From positions 43,310 to 107,309 of the forward strand of contig WNNJ02001737.1 in the NCBI GenBank assembly GCA_012934845.2: a DNA stretch of 64,000 nucleotides. Direction: 5' to 3'. The notes beneath the pieces are model-generated. The model made no database searches. It saw only the letters and a list, made by a program, of their open reading frames with translations, and was not told the DNA's origin. The stretch's first letter is position 1, and each line of letters begins with the position of its first letter. A program made the translations under genes and the position numbers. Of this stretch, positions 12,523-26,460 are shown in pieces. The stretch comes from Pomphorhynchus laevis (lineage: Eukaryota; Acanthocephala; Palaeacanthocephala; Echinorhynchida; Pomphorhynchidae).

Positions 12523-13176
12523 TAGAATACTAGAGTTCTCATGGCCAATATTGTGTCATATTTTCAACTTTTTCAAATTTATAGTACGTTTAACCTAGAA
12601 CATAGGTTACTAGAACATACTAAGCAGTCTCCTGATTCTGAGTTATTGTATCAATTACTTACTTTCTTAAGTTCAAGATATTTTATTTCATTTTCAATGG
12701 TTAAAATCTTTTAAAAATTGTAAATACTCAAAACCGGGACTAGCCGGGTGCGTTTATCCAAAATATTTATATTATTATTTTTAAACCCAATAATGGTTAA
12801 GAATATTTAAATATGTTTACATAGTATTAAATAATATTAAATAAAATATTTAAATAATGTTTAAATATTTAAAGTATGAATTTATAGCATTCCCAATAAA
12901 TGAAACATTGTCAATGTGCATTCTCTGTGGTTCTTTTCTAAAAGAGTCATGAAGACTTCCAGATTACAAGGGCATTTTTCAAATATTCGTAAGGATAAAG
13001 ACGAAAAAATCTTCAATTTTGCAAGAACTTAAGAGAAATTATGCAAAACAATCGAATTTAGATGATTATATCTCAGCTGGATCAGTTGTGGCTTCAACAT
13101 ATTATTTATAGTGTCGTTGTACATAATATAATACTGCTATGTTCATCATATTTAGTTGCGAAAGGTTTTAGTACAG

Positions 13177-14613
13177 TTACAAATCCATTGAGAGGTAAAA
13201 GAAATCGACTCCAGGTTGTCGATCAGGGTTGCCAATTGTAAACTTAAATATGTCATCTTGACGATATAAATTAAAAGTAGTTTTAATTAATGTTAATTTA
13301 ATGTTCATATCTAGATATACACCTTCTTTATCATTAATATTGGTTTTGTTAAGAATAAGGCTTTCTGGATAAATTTGTTCACTAATTGAATAAAAATTGC
13401 TAGAATTAAATACACATATATTATCAATGTATCGAAACATATATTTCATATCTTTATATAATTTAGATTTATTTTTTACACAGCTATGATTATCTAGTAT
13501 CTTATTCTAATACAAAGTATATTATTTATTACCCATTCATAAAAATTTTCCGCTAATGATTTTAAATTTATTCTTAATATTATTGTATTATTATTTATAT
13601 ATTTTACTATTTTCTGTTTGATAGTATTTTTATATTTTTAATAGTATTTTTGATCGTATTTTTGATAGTATTTTTGATAGTATTTTCATATTTTTAAAAT
13701 ATGCATCTATTAAATTATTTAAATGAATTTGAAGAAAACCAATATCATTACATATTGTTGTAATTCTTAAAATTTCATTATTTAATGTATTATATTTTAT
13801 ATTATATGGTATGCATGAATGCTCATGTGAAAATATGTTTATTGTAAATGTAAATATGTCATATTTACGATATAAATTAATAGTAGTTTTAGTTAATGTT
13901 AATTTAATGTTCATATCTAGATATACACCTTCTTTATCATTAATATTGGTTTTGTTAAGAATAAGGCTTTCTGGATAAATATGTTCACTAATTGAATAAA
14001 AATTATTAGAATTAAATACACATATATCATCAATAAATCGAAACATATATTTCATATCTTTATATAATTTAGATTTATTTTTTAGACAGCTATGATTATC
14101 TAGTATCTTATTCTAATACAAAGTAAATTATTTATTACCCATTCATAAAAATTTTCCGCTAATGATTTTAAATTTATTTTTAATATTATTGTATTATTAT
14201 TTATATATTTTACTATTTTCTGTTTGATAGTATTTTTATATTTTTAATAGTATTTTTGATAGTATTTTTGATAGTATTTTTGATAGTATTTTCATATTTT
14301 TAAAATATGCATCTATTAAATTATTTAAATGAATTTGAAGAAAACCAATATCATTACATATTGTTGTAATTCTTAAAATTTCATTATTTAATGTATTATA
14401 TTTTATATTATATTGTATGCATGAATGCTCATGCGAAAATATGTTTATTGTAAATGTAAATATGTCATCTTTACGATATAAATTAATAGTAGTTTTAGTT
14501 AATGTTAATTTAATGTTCATATCTAGATATATACCTTCTTTATCATTAATATTGGTTTTGCTAAGAATAAGGCTTTCTAGATAAATTTGTTTATAAATTT
14601 GAATATTTGGCAA
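13177..14613 (-). mobile_element. Penelope-like element RT fragments in tandem
   Basis: Three minus-strand copies of the same reverse transcriptase segment lie head to tail. Coding stretches run 14,613-14,236, 14,055-13,630 and 13,449-13,177. The repeat period is about 606 bp (for example 13,450 against 14,056). Each copy codes for YMFRxIDDICVFNSxNFYSI (the catalytic IDD) in at least two copies, then PESLILNKTNINDKEG and YLDMNIKLTL. The IDD motif and the following order fit Penelope-like reverse transcriptases. A fuller copy at 62,283-62,990 supports this with a DFSTLYTNL box. All copies are fragments and none is a whole element. Confidence 0.7.
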
Positions 14614-14960
14614 GAAATTACTCGCAGTATTAAAGCGAGCAGTATTAGTAATGAAACGGGTTCTAAGTCTGTCATTGAGCGAGCGAACAAGGTCAGCTTT
14701 TTGTTTTATTGGGCTATTTAAAAACTTGTTTTAGTTTCTGGACTATAATCATCGGTACCTAGGAAATTTTTTATCAATCATTGGGTGTCTGAATGGACAA
14801 TTTCGGTATTAGAGTATAAATATTGCATGAAAACTGCCTGATTTGTCGCTTGATTTTTGTTCCGAATAAACCCTATACCACATCACCGTGGGATACAAAA
14901 ATGAACGTTACTGTTTGCACCCATTATTTATTCTGTTTAATAAACTTGTATTTTCAATAA
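14614..14960 (-). mobile_element. 5' part of the same Penelope-like family
   Basis: The minus strand from about 14,960 down to 14,590 matches, in inverted orientation, the + strand at about 25,765-26,060. Shared landmarks include 'caaaaatcaagcgacaaatcag', 'gtccattcagacacccaatg' and 'accgatgattatagtccag' (read on the element strand). It runs straight into the reverse transcriptase fragments at 14,613, so it is probably the upstream coding or leader region of the same element. Confidence 0.6.
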
Positions 14961-16730
14961 TACAAGTAAAATTTCTTATGATAGATGCAGATGCATTTCA
15001 AATTTAATCTTAAACTTATTTAAATCTTTATTAATTTAAAAATAAATTCATTACTTGTTCTACATTGCGGTAATAGCGCTCAAACAGTAAAATAAAATTA
15101 TTATTTTAATTAAATCTTTAAATTTCTGCTGATAAATACTTAAATGGAAAGCTACCTGAATCCATTCTAGACGCAAGCACAGCTTTGTCCTTTACTTGGC
15201 TCCAGTGTAGCCAAATACCTCCTTTATTTGACTTAAAATCGAAGTTGAGTTTGCTATGTAATTACGGCAAATTTAAAGGCTTTATTGGAAGGCAATATTT
15301 CATTTAATATTTTTATTAATCAAAACTAAGCAATAAACTTACCACAATTACGCTGTCATTGCTTGGATGGTAAAACTGACTTAAACTCTCAATTGCTTGA
15401 AAATGCAGTTTCGGCTGTGATTTTATAAGCATTTCGTTGTTGCATTTATTTTACAAAATAATTGATAAATTGTCGGTTAATTTTCTGCATTTTCGTTGTC
15501 CATCTGTAAAAATAATGCACTCTTGAAAGCGTCTAGCTTTGCTACTATATCCCTAAGAATACATGCGTGTGTGGATAATAAAATCCACCATCTCACCGCA
15601 TAGAGAAAATAAGCGGACGAGAATAGGAAATAAAATGATCTCAGCATGTATATTATGTTGATATATATAGTTGCAGCAATTTGGACTTCAATGTCGCTAA
15701 CAAATAATAATTGAAGAAAAGGCAATGAAATCAGGAGATAAATGTAAAATGGAATGCTGAATACTGAATTCCTGTATCAGCCCGTTTGGTTTCATTATCT
15801 TGTAGTTTTATGGCAGCCACCACTGGTAGCGGTGGTATCGTCGCTACCGAATGTGCAGAGAACATAAATCAAACATTAAAGCCGCCATCAGTATTTTATT
15901 CGTGCTATTTTTGACTAATATATTTATATATATATTTATATATTTATATATTTTACAACATCCCTCAGGCAACTTCTCATTGGCTTAGCTTATTTTCCAG
16001 TTTGTAAATTTTCCATCGATTTCATCAGCAACTACGGCCGATGTCTAGTGCGTGATTTTGATGAAATCAAATGGTAATTAAATATTTATTTTTCTAGTAC
16101 CAATGGAAATTATTAACAAAATTCGTCGATATAAAAGTCTCAAACAAATGATAAAAATGCGTGCGAAATTCTTGTATATGTAGACTTGAAAAATGATACG
16201 ATTTTATTGTTGTCGTGAATTTGTTTTTTTTTCTTGACAGACATTTGAAAAATATACATTTTATGCTAAGAATTCAAAGGTTAGAGAATGAAATTATATT
16301 TTATTCAAATATAGCTTTCATCAAACTTATTTGAATAAAAATGTATACATGTAAAATAAAACTATTAAAGACTGGAAATTAAAAATTACCTTCCTAATTA
16401 ATGTGTGTTAATGAAACATGAATTATCGCATGCATGGACATTAATGAAAATAAAATCAAATTATTGACTTTGATTCCAAACTCTGATTAATGTCTTTTTT
16501 ATACTGCATTTATTCATTTTAAGTTGAAAATATCAAAAAATATTTCATAAAATGAACTCTTTAATTAACCTACTCTTGTATTTAATGCGTTATATCAGCG
16601 AAGATTTTATTTAAAATAGGTTGGATTCGTGAATTTTCATCATGGACGCTTTCATTAAGTTCGTGTTTCCTCGAAAATAATCCACATTGATTGGATTTGG
16701 TGCATTTTTTAAAGCTTAACGATTTGATAA
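14961..16730. other. AT-rich stretch, no gene seen
   Basis: Short open stretches at 15,477-15,725 and 16,582-16,767 (both -) carry no motif I recognise. There is a small TATATTTA repeat at about 15,917-15,955. Nothing else is supported. Confidence 0.5.
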
Positions 16731-16732
16731 AA

Positions 16733-19700
16733 GGTAAATAAATAAAGGTTTTCTTAATAAATAACAACTGATAAGAAATAATTAAAAACGAAACATACAG
16801 AAAAACAATCGAAAATAGCTAGTCGTTAAAAATTCGTTCGCTTCTTTAATTTTGTTACGGCCTCAGGTCCGGTGGGATCTGAGCCCTCCAGCCAATCCAA
16901 CACACCGACTTCCGACTCGACCATCCGGGGTCTTTCACTACAGAAGAGTCCAATCGAGGCGGACTATGCTCGGTAATCGCGAGATGAGGAGCTGGAGAAA
17001 CCTTAGTCTTTGCTCTAAAGGACTTCCTCTCGATAAGAAGACTAATTCCGAGATAGCCCATGTATCCCAGAAGCGCACTTAGGTTTTCCCATTTAATGAC
17101 AGATTATGAGCTCGTTTCGGGCTCCACCTAGCTTTCTTCAGGATACGTTTGAGTCTCTCAGGCCAGTTTTCGTCGACAGTTAACCGTAATAGTGAACCCA
17201 AGGTATTTTACTTGACTTGTGAAGGTGGGGAGTGGTTGATTAGTCAATATGTAAGATAGAAATGATATTTGCTAGTCTCTTTATTTTTTGCTTTGTCGCA
17301 GGAACGCCATGAAAAACAACCACCTGCGATTTAGAAGAGTTGAGAACAAGATTGAATATGATTTGCTATTCTATTAATATTAAAAAGAAACGGCTGATTT
17401 TTGAGACTGCATCATTGCACTTGCGTCAAGAGAACAGGGATTTGGTATCATCAGCGTATACCACTAGATGTTGATCACGTTTAAAATTTTTGATTAGTAC
17501 AATGGAGGCAGCAAAATATAATATAGGAGAAAGTGAGAATTCTTGAGGCACACTCGTGATAAGGTAAAACTAACGCGCATCAGGGTCTTCTTCATAGAAG
17601 AACCGCTTGCTATACAACAATATTTCCACCCTGTTAACAATTCGCGCAGGCAGCCCAAGGGACCTGAGAGAAGAGATAACAAAAGGAATGGAAATGCGGT
17701 CATATGCAGCAGAAAAATCAAGAAAGACAGCCACATCAAGCTGATGACTGTTATCCCGAGAAAACTTATATATTTCACCTATCGCTGAAAGGACAGACCG
17801 ACCTTTGACAAACCCATGAAAACTCGGTGGGATCAAGTTACGTCTACTTAAATGGTGGCGGATTCTAAGCGCACGTGCTTTTTCGTAGATAGAGATGAGG
17901 GAGTTTTGAATCAAAATGGCCGCATATCTTTAGGACATGAGACCGGATTACGTGTGGGTAAAAATTCCTACGACTAATATTGATACCGGCTACATCGGAT
18001 GGTGAGGCTAAAAGCATTGTGACGGCCACTTCTCTTTGATCGGCTCTCAAGAAGCTGACAAACTCGAAAAGAGAGTGGAGCGACGGATCTGTAGGTGCCC
18101 AGAAGTTGACCCCAGGAGTTAAGGATATCTGTAACAGATAATTCCCTGCTCCTGAAGTCACCCCAAGACAGGATTTGTCGGGGATAGTGAGTGTCTCCAT
18201 AGTTGTGTACGGATAGTGACTCTTTCAAAACTCTGTCATGGTCAATGCTCCCAATCTAACTCACATCCCTGTCTCTCCAGTAGAACAACTTTTTCTTGAA
18301 TATCTTCTGAAAAAAGACTGAGAAGGGTTAAGCTTAGCAAGGCTAGCCCTATTCTTGCTAAGCTACAACCTATATATATAGAGCTCCAGTATTTATTCGA
18401 GAGGATCTGTCTGACGGAAACAGAGAGATTGGTAAGGTGCAGCATTTTAGCCAGGACCTTGAGTTTTCTTGGAGTCGAATTGAATATGCGACCTTTATAG
18501 GTAGTCGAAAGCAACGCGATAGCTTGCGATGAGAGGTAGGAATTAAATTTGGTCATACTTTCATTACCAATTCTGGGGAAGAGTTGGATCGCTGCCTGAA
18601 AGAAGGCTACTCTGATATTATCAAAGTGAAACCTTCTTAGTAACGAATCTTCCTCAATCCGCCAGCGAATTAGATCATGAGAGTTGGTCTGTTGTTATCG
18701 CGACTGCTCAGTACAGATGGGTTTCAAGAACCACATGTTATGAAGCAGAAATATGTCGAGGAGAGTTAGTTGTTCAGCAATGAAATGTGAGGACGGTGGA
18801 TTGTGAATAATGTAGTCGTTCTGGCTCTTCGGAGTGCTGCATTAATCCAACAACCAGTTTTGTCGTTGAAGTTACCAAGTAACATGTCATAGTCACTACC
18901 GAAAATACTGTCCATGAACTCATTATTCTTGTCAATTTTCACTGTCCTTATATAGATATTGGCTATACTGATACGTTTACCGTTCTTCCAAAGTGATATT
19001 GCTAAACAAGACAGGGCTGGAAAAGAATAATTTAATAAGAGGGATGATCTTAAGGAGCTCTTCACTAGGATTAAAAGACCTCGAGATGAAGAGGAGTGAG
19101 GTGGGGTTATGTACGGAGCATAGTATGTGTAGATGTGTTTAGGGATAAATCGAATAATGTCCTGCGCGAGACGGATATACCGCGTTTTCTGAAAGACTAT
19201 AACATCTGCATCTCTACCAGATAAAAGGCTAAGGGCAGAAGCACCTCCCGAATTCCACTGAAGGATATTCAGTGAAAAAGGCTCTTAATTACTTTGCATT
19301 GTGTTAAGTTAGCTGGAATTGGATTGTCCACTCCTAGCAAAAACAAGGAGATTGGTTGCCCTTCTTACTCCCCGCGCCACCAGGAGAAGACACTTCCCCA
19401 CCTGCAATGTCATCATTTTCCGTAGAGGCAATAACCCAGCGAGTTAGATATTTCTTGCTAGTTTTGCAGCAAGAAAGAAAAGTAAGAGAAGTAAGAGAAG
19501 TAAGAGAAGCTAAACTCTGTTTATGCCCAGGTTTTTTTTCAGAGGCCGGGATTTTTTGGACTTCAACGTACTGAATGCTGGAGAAGAGCCGAACTCCTCT
19601 GTCTTTTGTATCAGGTGAACAATAAGTGATTGAGATGTCTTCAAAGGCCTACAGTCTTGCGTCCAAAATTTTCAAAATCTCGACATCTGTCATCCTGGGC

Positions 19701-20640
19701 ACTTTCTAGATGAAGGCATCAGTTAAGTCCGCCAAACGGGCTGGTGCAGTTTGTAAGCCTTGAATACAATGCATCTTCGTGATCAAGCCGGGTGCGGGCC
19801 ACCGTAATTCGAACACTGAGAGGAAAAATTACAAATCCCCTCATGATCATCTCCGGAACCATACACCCCGCATGTACAGGGACTGGTATAGATGGAAGCC
19901 CAGTGCCTCACTGGTGACATCCGTTGCAGTGGGGAAACGTAAGGTCGTCAACATTAATCATTGTGAATGATATATTGTAACCAAGAAGCGGATTGTATTT
20001 ACTGCTAGTCATGCATTGGGAATGGTCAACGGTAGATGAGGCGAATGCCACCCGAAGTGGCTCTCCATTCTTCCCAGTAATGGATCGAACATTGTAAACT
20101 TTGAACGTATCCTTAAAATCTTTTAGATCATTATCCGTTGCGTAAGATGAAAAGTTAAAAAATTTCAGGAAAACTTGAATAGGCTTATATGTCGTTAAAC
20201 CATATTTTGTGAGAAAATTTTCAAAATAATTCAAGTATGCAGAGGCCATATCAGGCGTACAAAACGAAATTCTGATTCCATCTTCGAAAAATTTAACAGA
20301 ATTGTATATAATTCTACCTTTAAGTAATTTAGTGAAATCCTCGAGGAAAATATCAAATAGATCTTTTCAAAGGGTTGTAGACAATTAACAATCACCAAAT
20401 TAACTAATTTCGGCGCGGGAGGAAGTTCAACTTCCGTGCTTGATGCAAAATAATTAGGAAGATGTGCACTAACATTGCTTTGTTTGGTAGGAATTGCACT
20501 GGAAAATAAGAGTTTTGTTGAATCTTTTGAAACACCGCATAGGTTTTCGCTGTTGTACATTTTTTGATGAAAGGTTGTAAATGCTTGATATTTAATTTGC
20601 CTTCGCAAATTAAACAGGTACATCCGCAATATGTGTTTTG
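16733..20640 (-). mobile_element. Jockey-like LINE copy J1, decayed
   Basis: A near full-length copy of LINE family J, reading right to left. ORF1 remnants (20,629-19,908) carry ELPPAPKLVNLVIVNCLQPFE. Its C-terminal SSPGGAGSKKGN is seen near 19,370. ORF2 remnants include endonuclease motif LLGNFNDKTGCWIN (about 18,880), linker pieces (18,556-17,865) and reverse transcriptase motifs FHGFVKGRSV, VAVFLDFSAAYDR and LGLPARIVNRV (17,914-17,570). It ends with GWRAQIPPDLRP (about 16,860). The 3' UTR appears to end near 16,733 in an 'aaaacctttatttattt' tail. Many stops and frame changes show it is inactive. It keeps the endonuclease segment that the best-preserved copy at 36.7 kb has lost. Confidence 0.8.
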
Positions 20641-20699
20641 ATCGCTTGTTTCGGAACGATCAAATAACTCAAAAAATGATGCAAAAATGCTAACAAACT

Positions 20700-23600
20700 C
20701 GGGGAAGTACAGTTGTTCCTACTCAATAGTGTTCTGTTGTATCAAAAGCTCAGCCGGTAAGTGAAGTTTTGTTATCAGTTTCTTAAGAGATACACGAGGA
20801 ATTCTCCACAGTACCTAAATTAAAAAATCTGATAATTATTAAACTCACAGCTCCTCTGGAGCGCCAAAAAATCTTTAATGTATTTCTAAGGAAATTTACG
20901 GAAAAACTCAAGAACAGAATACTATTCAACTCAATTCGTTATTATGAGGCGTAGGTAAAAATTTCATTCAAATCCTCCGATCTCGCGATTTCCTATACCG
21001 AATATTTTAACACGGAATTGGCGCATATCGGAAGTATATCTTTCAAGCCTATTCAGGCCACTTTAAAACTCTCGAACATCCACCTCACTTGGATGCGACA
21101 GATATACTAGCACTGGAAAGTCTTTATAATGTCACCAGGATCCGCTTTGTAATTTGGAGGAACGGCTTTCCACGTCCAATTGCATTTACTCCTCTTCTAT
21201 TTACGTATCCGAATGCCTTACAAGATCTGCTTACAACACTTTATTGAGCTATAATATGAAATTCTCATTAATTGACAGCGATAATCTCACCTACTCCCAC
21301 TGCAACATATGCCATAAATGGGGACATTGGGGGGTCAGGTTGGCAATTGCCTCAGTTCTGTGGTGTATGTGTCATCTCAGGCTGACTGCAAGTTAGCGAA
21401 AAATGTAGTGGTCCACCAAAGTGCTCCAACTGTGGTGGAGCACATCTGGCCTGGACAAGGAATTGTACTCACTTCAAGCAGTACAAATTACGTTACAGCT
21501 CTCCCCGGCTAAGTCCACAGGCTTCGCGGAACCTAGCAAAAAGCTATCTGACTTGAATATTATTCGATTGATTGACTCTAATCGTCAATCCACTTTGAAG
21601 CAAATTGAGACACTTATTACCAACCCGCTCTCGTTGCTATTTAAGACACCAGAAGTGTCGGTATCTCCAGTTCCAGCTGAGATGAAGAAGAGTTGTGCAT
21701 CTGCTCACATCGTGCCTCCTGTCAAAATTGGTAAAATGATTAAATCATTGGTAGTGGCGGCCACCAATGGAAATGAAGACATTACCCATGCAAAGCGACC
21801 TCCTCTGTTGTGTCTGGTGGTGGGAAGGCCGTTCTTCCTACTATTTGTCCCAACTGAGAGTAGGCGTCACTCTGGTTTACCATCGCAATAGGAAGTAATC
21901 GGGAGTTTTTTTTCACTGAATATTATTCAGTGGAATTCGGGAGGCGCTTCCGCCCTTAGACTTCTATGTGGTAGAGATGGTAATGTTATAGTCCTTCAGG
22001 AGACGCGGTCTATCCGTATCACTCATGACATTACTCGATTTATCCCTAAGCATATAATCACCACTTAACTCCGTACATAACCTCACTTCAATCATCTTCA
22101 TCTCAAGGTCTTCTAACCCTAGTTAAGAGCTCTTTAAGCTCCTCAAGCTATCTCTAAGATATCCTTGTCCAACCCTGTCTTGTTTAGCGATTTAACTCTG
22201 TAAGAACAGTAAATGCATCAGTATAACCAATATCTACATTCGGCCAAGGAAGATCAATAAGAACCGTGACCTCCTGGACCGTATTCTAGGAGCAGTTATG
22301 ACATGTTACTCGGTGACTTTAACGACAAAACTGGTCGTTGGATTAATGCAGCACTCCGCAGAGCCAGGAACGATTATCTTACACACGAAACACCGACCCC
22401 TACCTTTCATTGCTCAACATTGAACTCATTCCTCGACATTTTACTGCTACATAGGATGTGGTTGTTAAAGCTAATCTGCACTTAACAGTCGCGCCAACAA
22501 CTGACCATCTATCATGACTTAATACGCTGGCAGCTAGATGAAGATACGTTGCTTAGAAGTAAGTTTCACTTTGATCATATCAGAGTGTTTTTCTTTCAGG
22601 CAGCTATCCAACTCTTTCCCATAATAGGGAATGAGAGTTTGACCGAATTTAATTTCTACCTCTCTTCGCAAGCTACCGGGATTCTTTCGACTACATATAG
22701 AGGTCGCATTTACAATTCCACTCCAACAAGCTAAATGCCCTAGCAAATACTACACCTTCCCAATATATCTGCTTCCTTCCGGCAGGTTCTCTCGAATGAA
22801 TACTGCAGTTCTAGATATATGCTCCAGCTGAGTAGGGACAGAACGAGTGTTGCTCGCTTTAATCCCTATCAGGCTTCCTTCTGGAAAATATTCAAGAAGG
22901 AAAAGGTTGACGGATGGCGGGAGAGGGCATCTTGTTGAATTGGTAACGTTGGACTTGATAAAGTTTTGGAGGAGTCACTAGCCCTACATAATTATGGAGC
23001 CATGCTTTCTGCCTTAGCCAATTTCAACTAGGGGTGGCTTCGGGAGCAAGTACTTACCTGTTACGAATATCCTTAACTCCTGGGGCCCACTTCCGGACAC
23101 CTCCAAATCCGTTGATCCACTCTCTTTTCGAGATTGTCAGCTTTTGACAGCCGATCAAAGAATAGAAGTGGCCGTCACAATGATGTTAGCCTCATCATCC
23201 GATGTAGCATGCATCAACTGTAGCCGACGTATATTTTTAATAAAGAAAAAATCGGTTTTATGTGCTAAAAACCTGCGACTTATTTTATCCAAAATTCCCT
23301 TACATCCATCTAAAAAAAGCGCTTGCGCGTAGAATCCGCGACCTTTTAAGTAGGCGTAACTTAATCCCACTGAGTTTTCATTGGTTTGTCAAAGGGCGCT
23401 CGGTCTATTCAGCAATGGGTGAAGTGCATTAGTTTTGTCAGGATAACATTCATCAGCTTGCTGTGGCTGTTTTTCTTGACTTTTCCGCAACATTTGACCC
23501 CATATCCATTCCCTTTGTTATCTCCTCAATCAGGTCCCTCGGGCTGTCTGCGAGAATTGTTAACAGAGTGGATATATTGCTGTACACCAAGCGGTTCTAT

Positions 23601-24450
23601 TATGAAGACGGCCCTGATGCACGTCAATTCTACCCTATTACAGGTGTGTCTTAAGGCTCCGCACTTTCTGCTGTCTTATATTTTTCTGCCTCCATTGTTC
23701 TCTTTAGAGCTTTTAAACATGATCATCATATTGTGGTATATGCTGATTATACCACAGCTCTGTTTTCTGAACGCAGTTGCAAAGATGTAATCTCGTACAT
23801 CAGCCTTTTTTTAATTAGAAGACCAGCTTACCCCTTCCAATCTTATTTTAAACTTCGAAAAATCGCATGTGGTTGTCCATCATGGCGCCCCTGCCACCAA
23901 AAAGAAACTTTAGAGACTAGCATTCTCAGTATTCTCCTCCGTTTTGCAGTCAAGACCACTCCTCATCTTAACAAGTCGAGTAAAATAAATAGGATCTACC
24001 GTTACAGTAAATTGGTTGACGAAATTTGACCGAAAGGTAGACTTAAACGTATCCATAAGAGAGCTAGGTGGTCTCTGAAACGGGCCCAGTATCTGTCATT
24101 AAATGGGAAAATCCTAGGACGCCTTTGGGGTATTTTGGCCATCTCTGGATTAGTCTTCTTTTCTAGAGGACGTCCCTCAGAACAAATACTAATGTTTCTC
24201 AAATACCTCAGCTCGCAATTAACGACCATACTCAGTATCGACTGGATTTTTAAGGGGTGATATACCCCGAATGGTTCAGTCGGAATCAGGCACGCTGGTG
24301 CGGCTAGGGCTCTCAGATCTCTCTGGACCTGAGGCCGTAAAGTTTTGAAGTAATCTGTAGAAGTGTTGGCGGTGACAAAATGAAGAAGTTTTTGTCGATT
24401 TATGTTCGTGTTAGATTTATATGTCGTACAGAAAATCTTTGTTTATTTAT
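20700..24450 (+). mobile_element. Jockey-like LINE copy J2, decayed
   Basis: A second decayed J copy, in opposite orientation to J1, with its 5' end facing J1's 5' end. ORF1 remnants run about 20,815-21,530 (including SLIDSDNLTYSHCNICHKWGHWG, a zinc knuckle, at about 21,270-21,340). ORF2 runs from about 21,910. LLGDFNDKTGRWINAALRRAR (22,306-22,368) holds the endonuclease GDFN motif. AVFLDFSATFDPISIPFVIS (about 23,465) and VYADYTT (about 23,735, the catalytic DD changed) mark the reverse transcriptase. The 3' end has 'gaggccgta' (24,335) and an 'aaaatctttgtttattt' tail. Confidence 0.8.
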
Positions 24451-24459
24451 AAACATGGA

Positions 24460-25764
24460 ATAAATTGAATGTTGTATATACTACTTGTATATACGATTTG
24501 GTAGGGACATTCCACGAGCAAAATACATTTTTAAATGTGAACAAATGTCTTATATTTGGGCGTTTTTGTTTTTATGAAAACGTATTTGAACAATAATATG
24601 ATTTTCACTCAAATTATCACTCAATACGATGATGCATACACTGCAAAAACGTGAGGGATTTGAATAATCAGTTTTAAGATTTCCTGTTTTATTTTTAATA
24701 AACTACACTTTGTTTAGCGAACAAGTTGACTTTTTAAGAGAAAATATTCCGTTAGATTTTTAAAAGTGTGGCATGTTTAGCATGCTACTCATAGATCCCA
24801 ATCGTATACAGTTGAGTTATTGATCTGGGTATAAAAAGGTTTTAAGCTTTATGAACGTTAATGAATTTCGGTACTGTGAATTAGCAACAATAGAGCAGTA
24901 AATAGATCAGCATAGAACAGTAAACGATTGATCTCAATTTCAAAAAATTGAACGCAATCAATTGATTGCTATTAATTTCTAATAGGCAAATTAGCTCTTA
25001 GCTGGTTTGGCCTTAACTGAGTCTTAAGTTGATACATTATTTCATTTTTATAAACCTTACTGTATTTAGCGCGCAAAACAGCCGCTTGGATAAAATAATG
25101 TTTCGGTCATTTTATTAGCTTCGGTTATACAATTTCGTTTTTTTGTTAACAAAATCTTTATTTATTAAGAAATTCTTTATTTTATTTTAGTTTATAAGTA
25201 AGTGTTCATTTGAATCAACCGGAATATAAAAATTGTGAATTTTAAAACATGCGAACTGTTTTAAGTTTTTCTTGATATTACAAATTCTAATGTTTTACAT
25301 ATTGAAATTGCAAATAACACTGGTTGACTATGCCAATCAAACATGTCTTTAAACAATAGAAATTTGCAAAACTTTAAATTCTGAGAATTTCAATCACAAA
25401 GTTTATCCAAGGGAAAATTATTGTAAAAATTGCTTGGGACTTGAAACACGTTACTTTATGTTATTACAAATGTTGATGATTCTGTTCGACGATCAAACTA
25501 AGATAAAAATCATAATTTTATAAAAATTTCATATGTTGTGACTTAAAATATATTAAATGCATTGATTTTTTAGGTTTTATAGAATAAATTGAGTTTTTTT
25601 TTAATAAATAGAAGTTTCGTACTCAGTAAGATATTAAACTCAGCATATATTTAATAATGCTTTAATAGTTATCGATGTAGCAAATTCATAGAGCTCTATC
25701 AGATACGAAAGAATTTACAACAATTTTGATGCGATACTCAAAATCATAGTTAACAATTCATTTT
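24460..25764. other. AT-rich stretch, no gene seen
   Basis: Between the J2 tail and the Penelope-like fragment I see no coding motif, hairpin or repeat worth naming. Confidence 0.5.
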
Positions 25765-26460
25765 TGTGTTCCCACAGTATTATTAAGGTGCTATAGAGTT
25801 TATTCGTGAACAAAAATCAAGCGACAAATCAGACAGTTTTCATGCAATATTTATACTCTAATACCGAAATTGTCCATTCAGACACCCAATGATTGATAAA
25901 AAATATCCTAGGTACCGATGATTATAGTCCAGAAAGACTTGTTTTTAGACTTGCTGACCTTTTTCGCTCGCTCAATGGCAAACTTAGAACCCGTTTCATA
26001 TTTAATCCTGAGAGTAATTCTTGCAAAATATCCAAATTTATAAACAAATTAATTTATGCAGGTAAAATATTAAAAATTGGTTATATTAAAATTATATTAA
26101 AAATAGATATAAAATGGATATAAAAAATGAATATTAAAAATTGATATTAAAAAATGGATATAAAAATATACATTTATTGAATATTTCTTGCCAAATATTC
26201 AAATTTGTGCAGGTAGCCTTATTCTCAAAAAAAAAGTGAATGGATGATAAAAAATGAATATATCTAGATATGAACATTAAGATAAGATTAATCAAAACTA
26301 CTATTAAGTTAAATCATAAAAATGAAATTTAAATTTACAAAAAACAGCATATTTTTGTATGATCATTTATAATATTAAATGAAATACATTAAATAATGAT
26401 CTTTTAAGAATTGCCATAACATGCAATGATATCGACTTCATAAAGTAGGACACTATAAAA
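25765..26460 (+). mobile_element. Penelope-like element fragment (+ strand)
   Basis: The left part (to about 26,060) is the inverted counterpart of 14,590-14,960 and codes for DDYSPERLVFRLADLFRSLNG. After a short A/T-rich repeat of 'attaaaaattggata' type (26,065-26,170), the right part (about 26,210-26,440) matches the reverse transcriptase C-terminal region of the 13-14 kb fragments at the nucleotide level ('tctagatatgaacatta', 'gaatatttcttgccaaat') with many changes. It is an internally deleted, decayed copy. Confidence 0.6.

Larger units (their letters stand above)
9940..13176. other. AT-rich stretch with hairpins, no gene
   Basis: No coding motif is visible. The notable content is a doublet of 35-nt inverted repeats (11,166-11,236), a structured stretch after it with 'ggggccgaaacc' (about 11,311), a related 'ggggccgaaaca' near 10,993, and a perfect 16-bp hairpin at 12,484-12,522. 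Confidence 0.5.
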
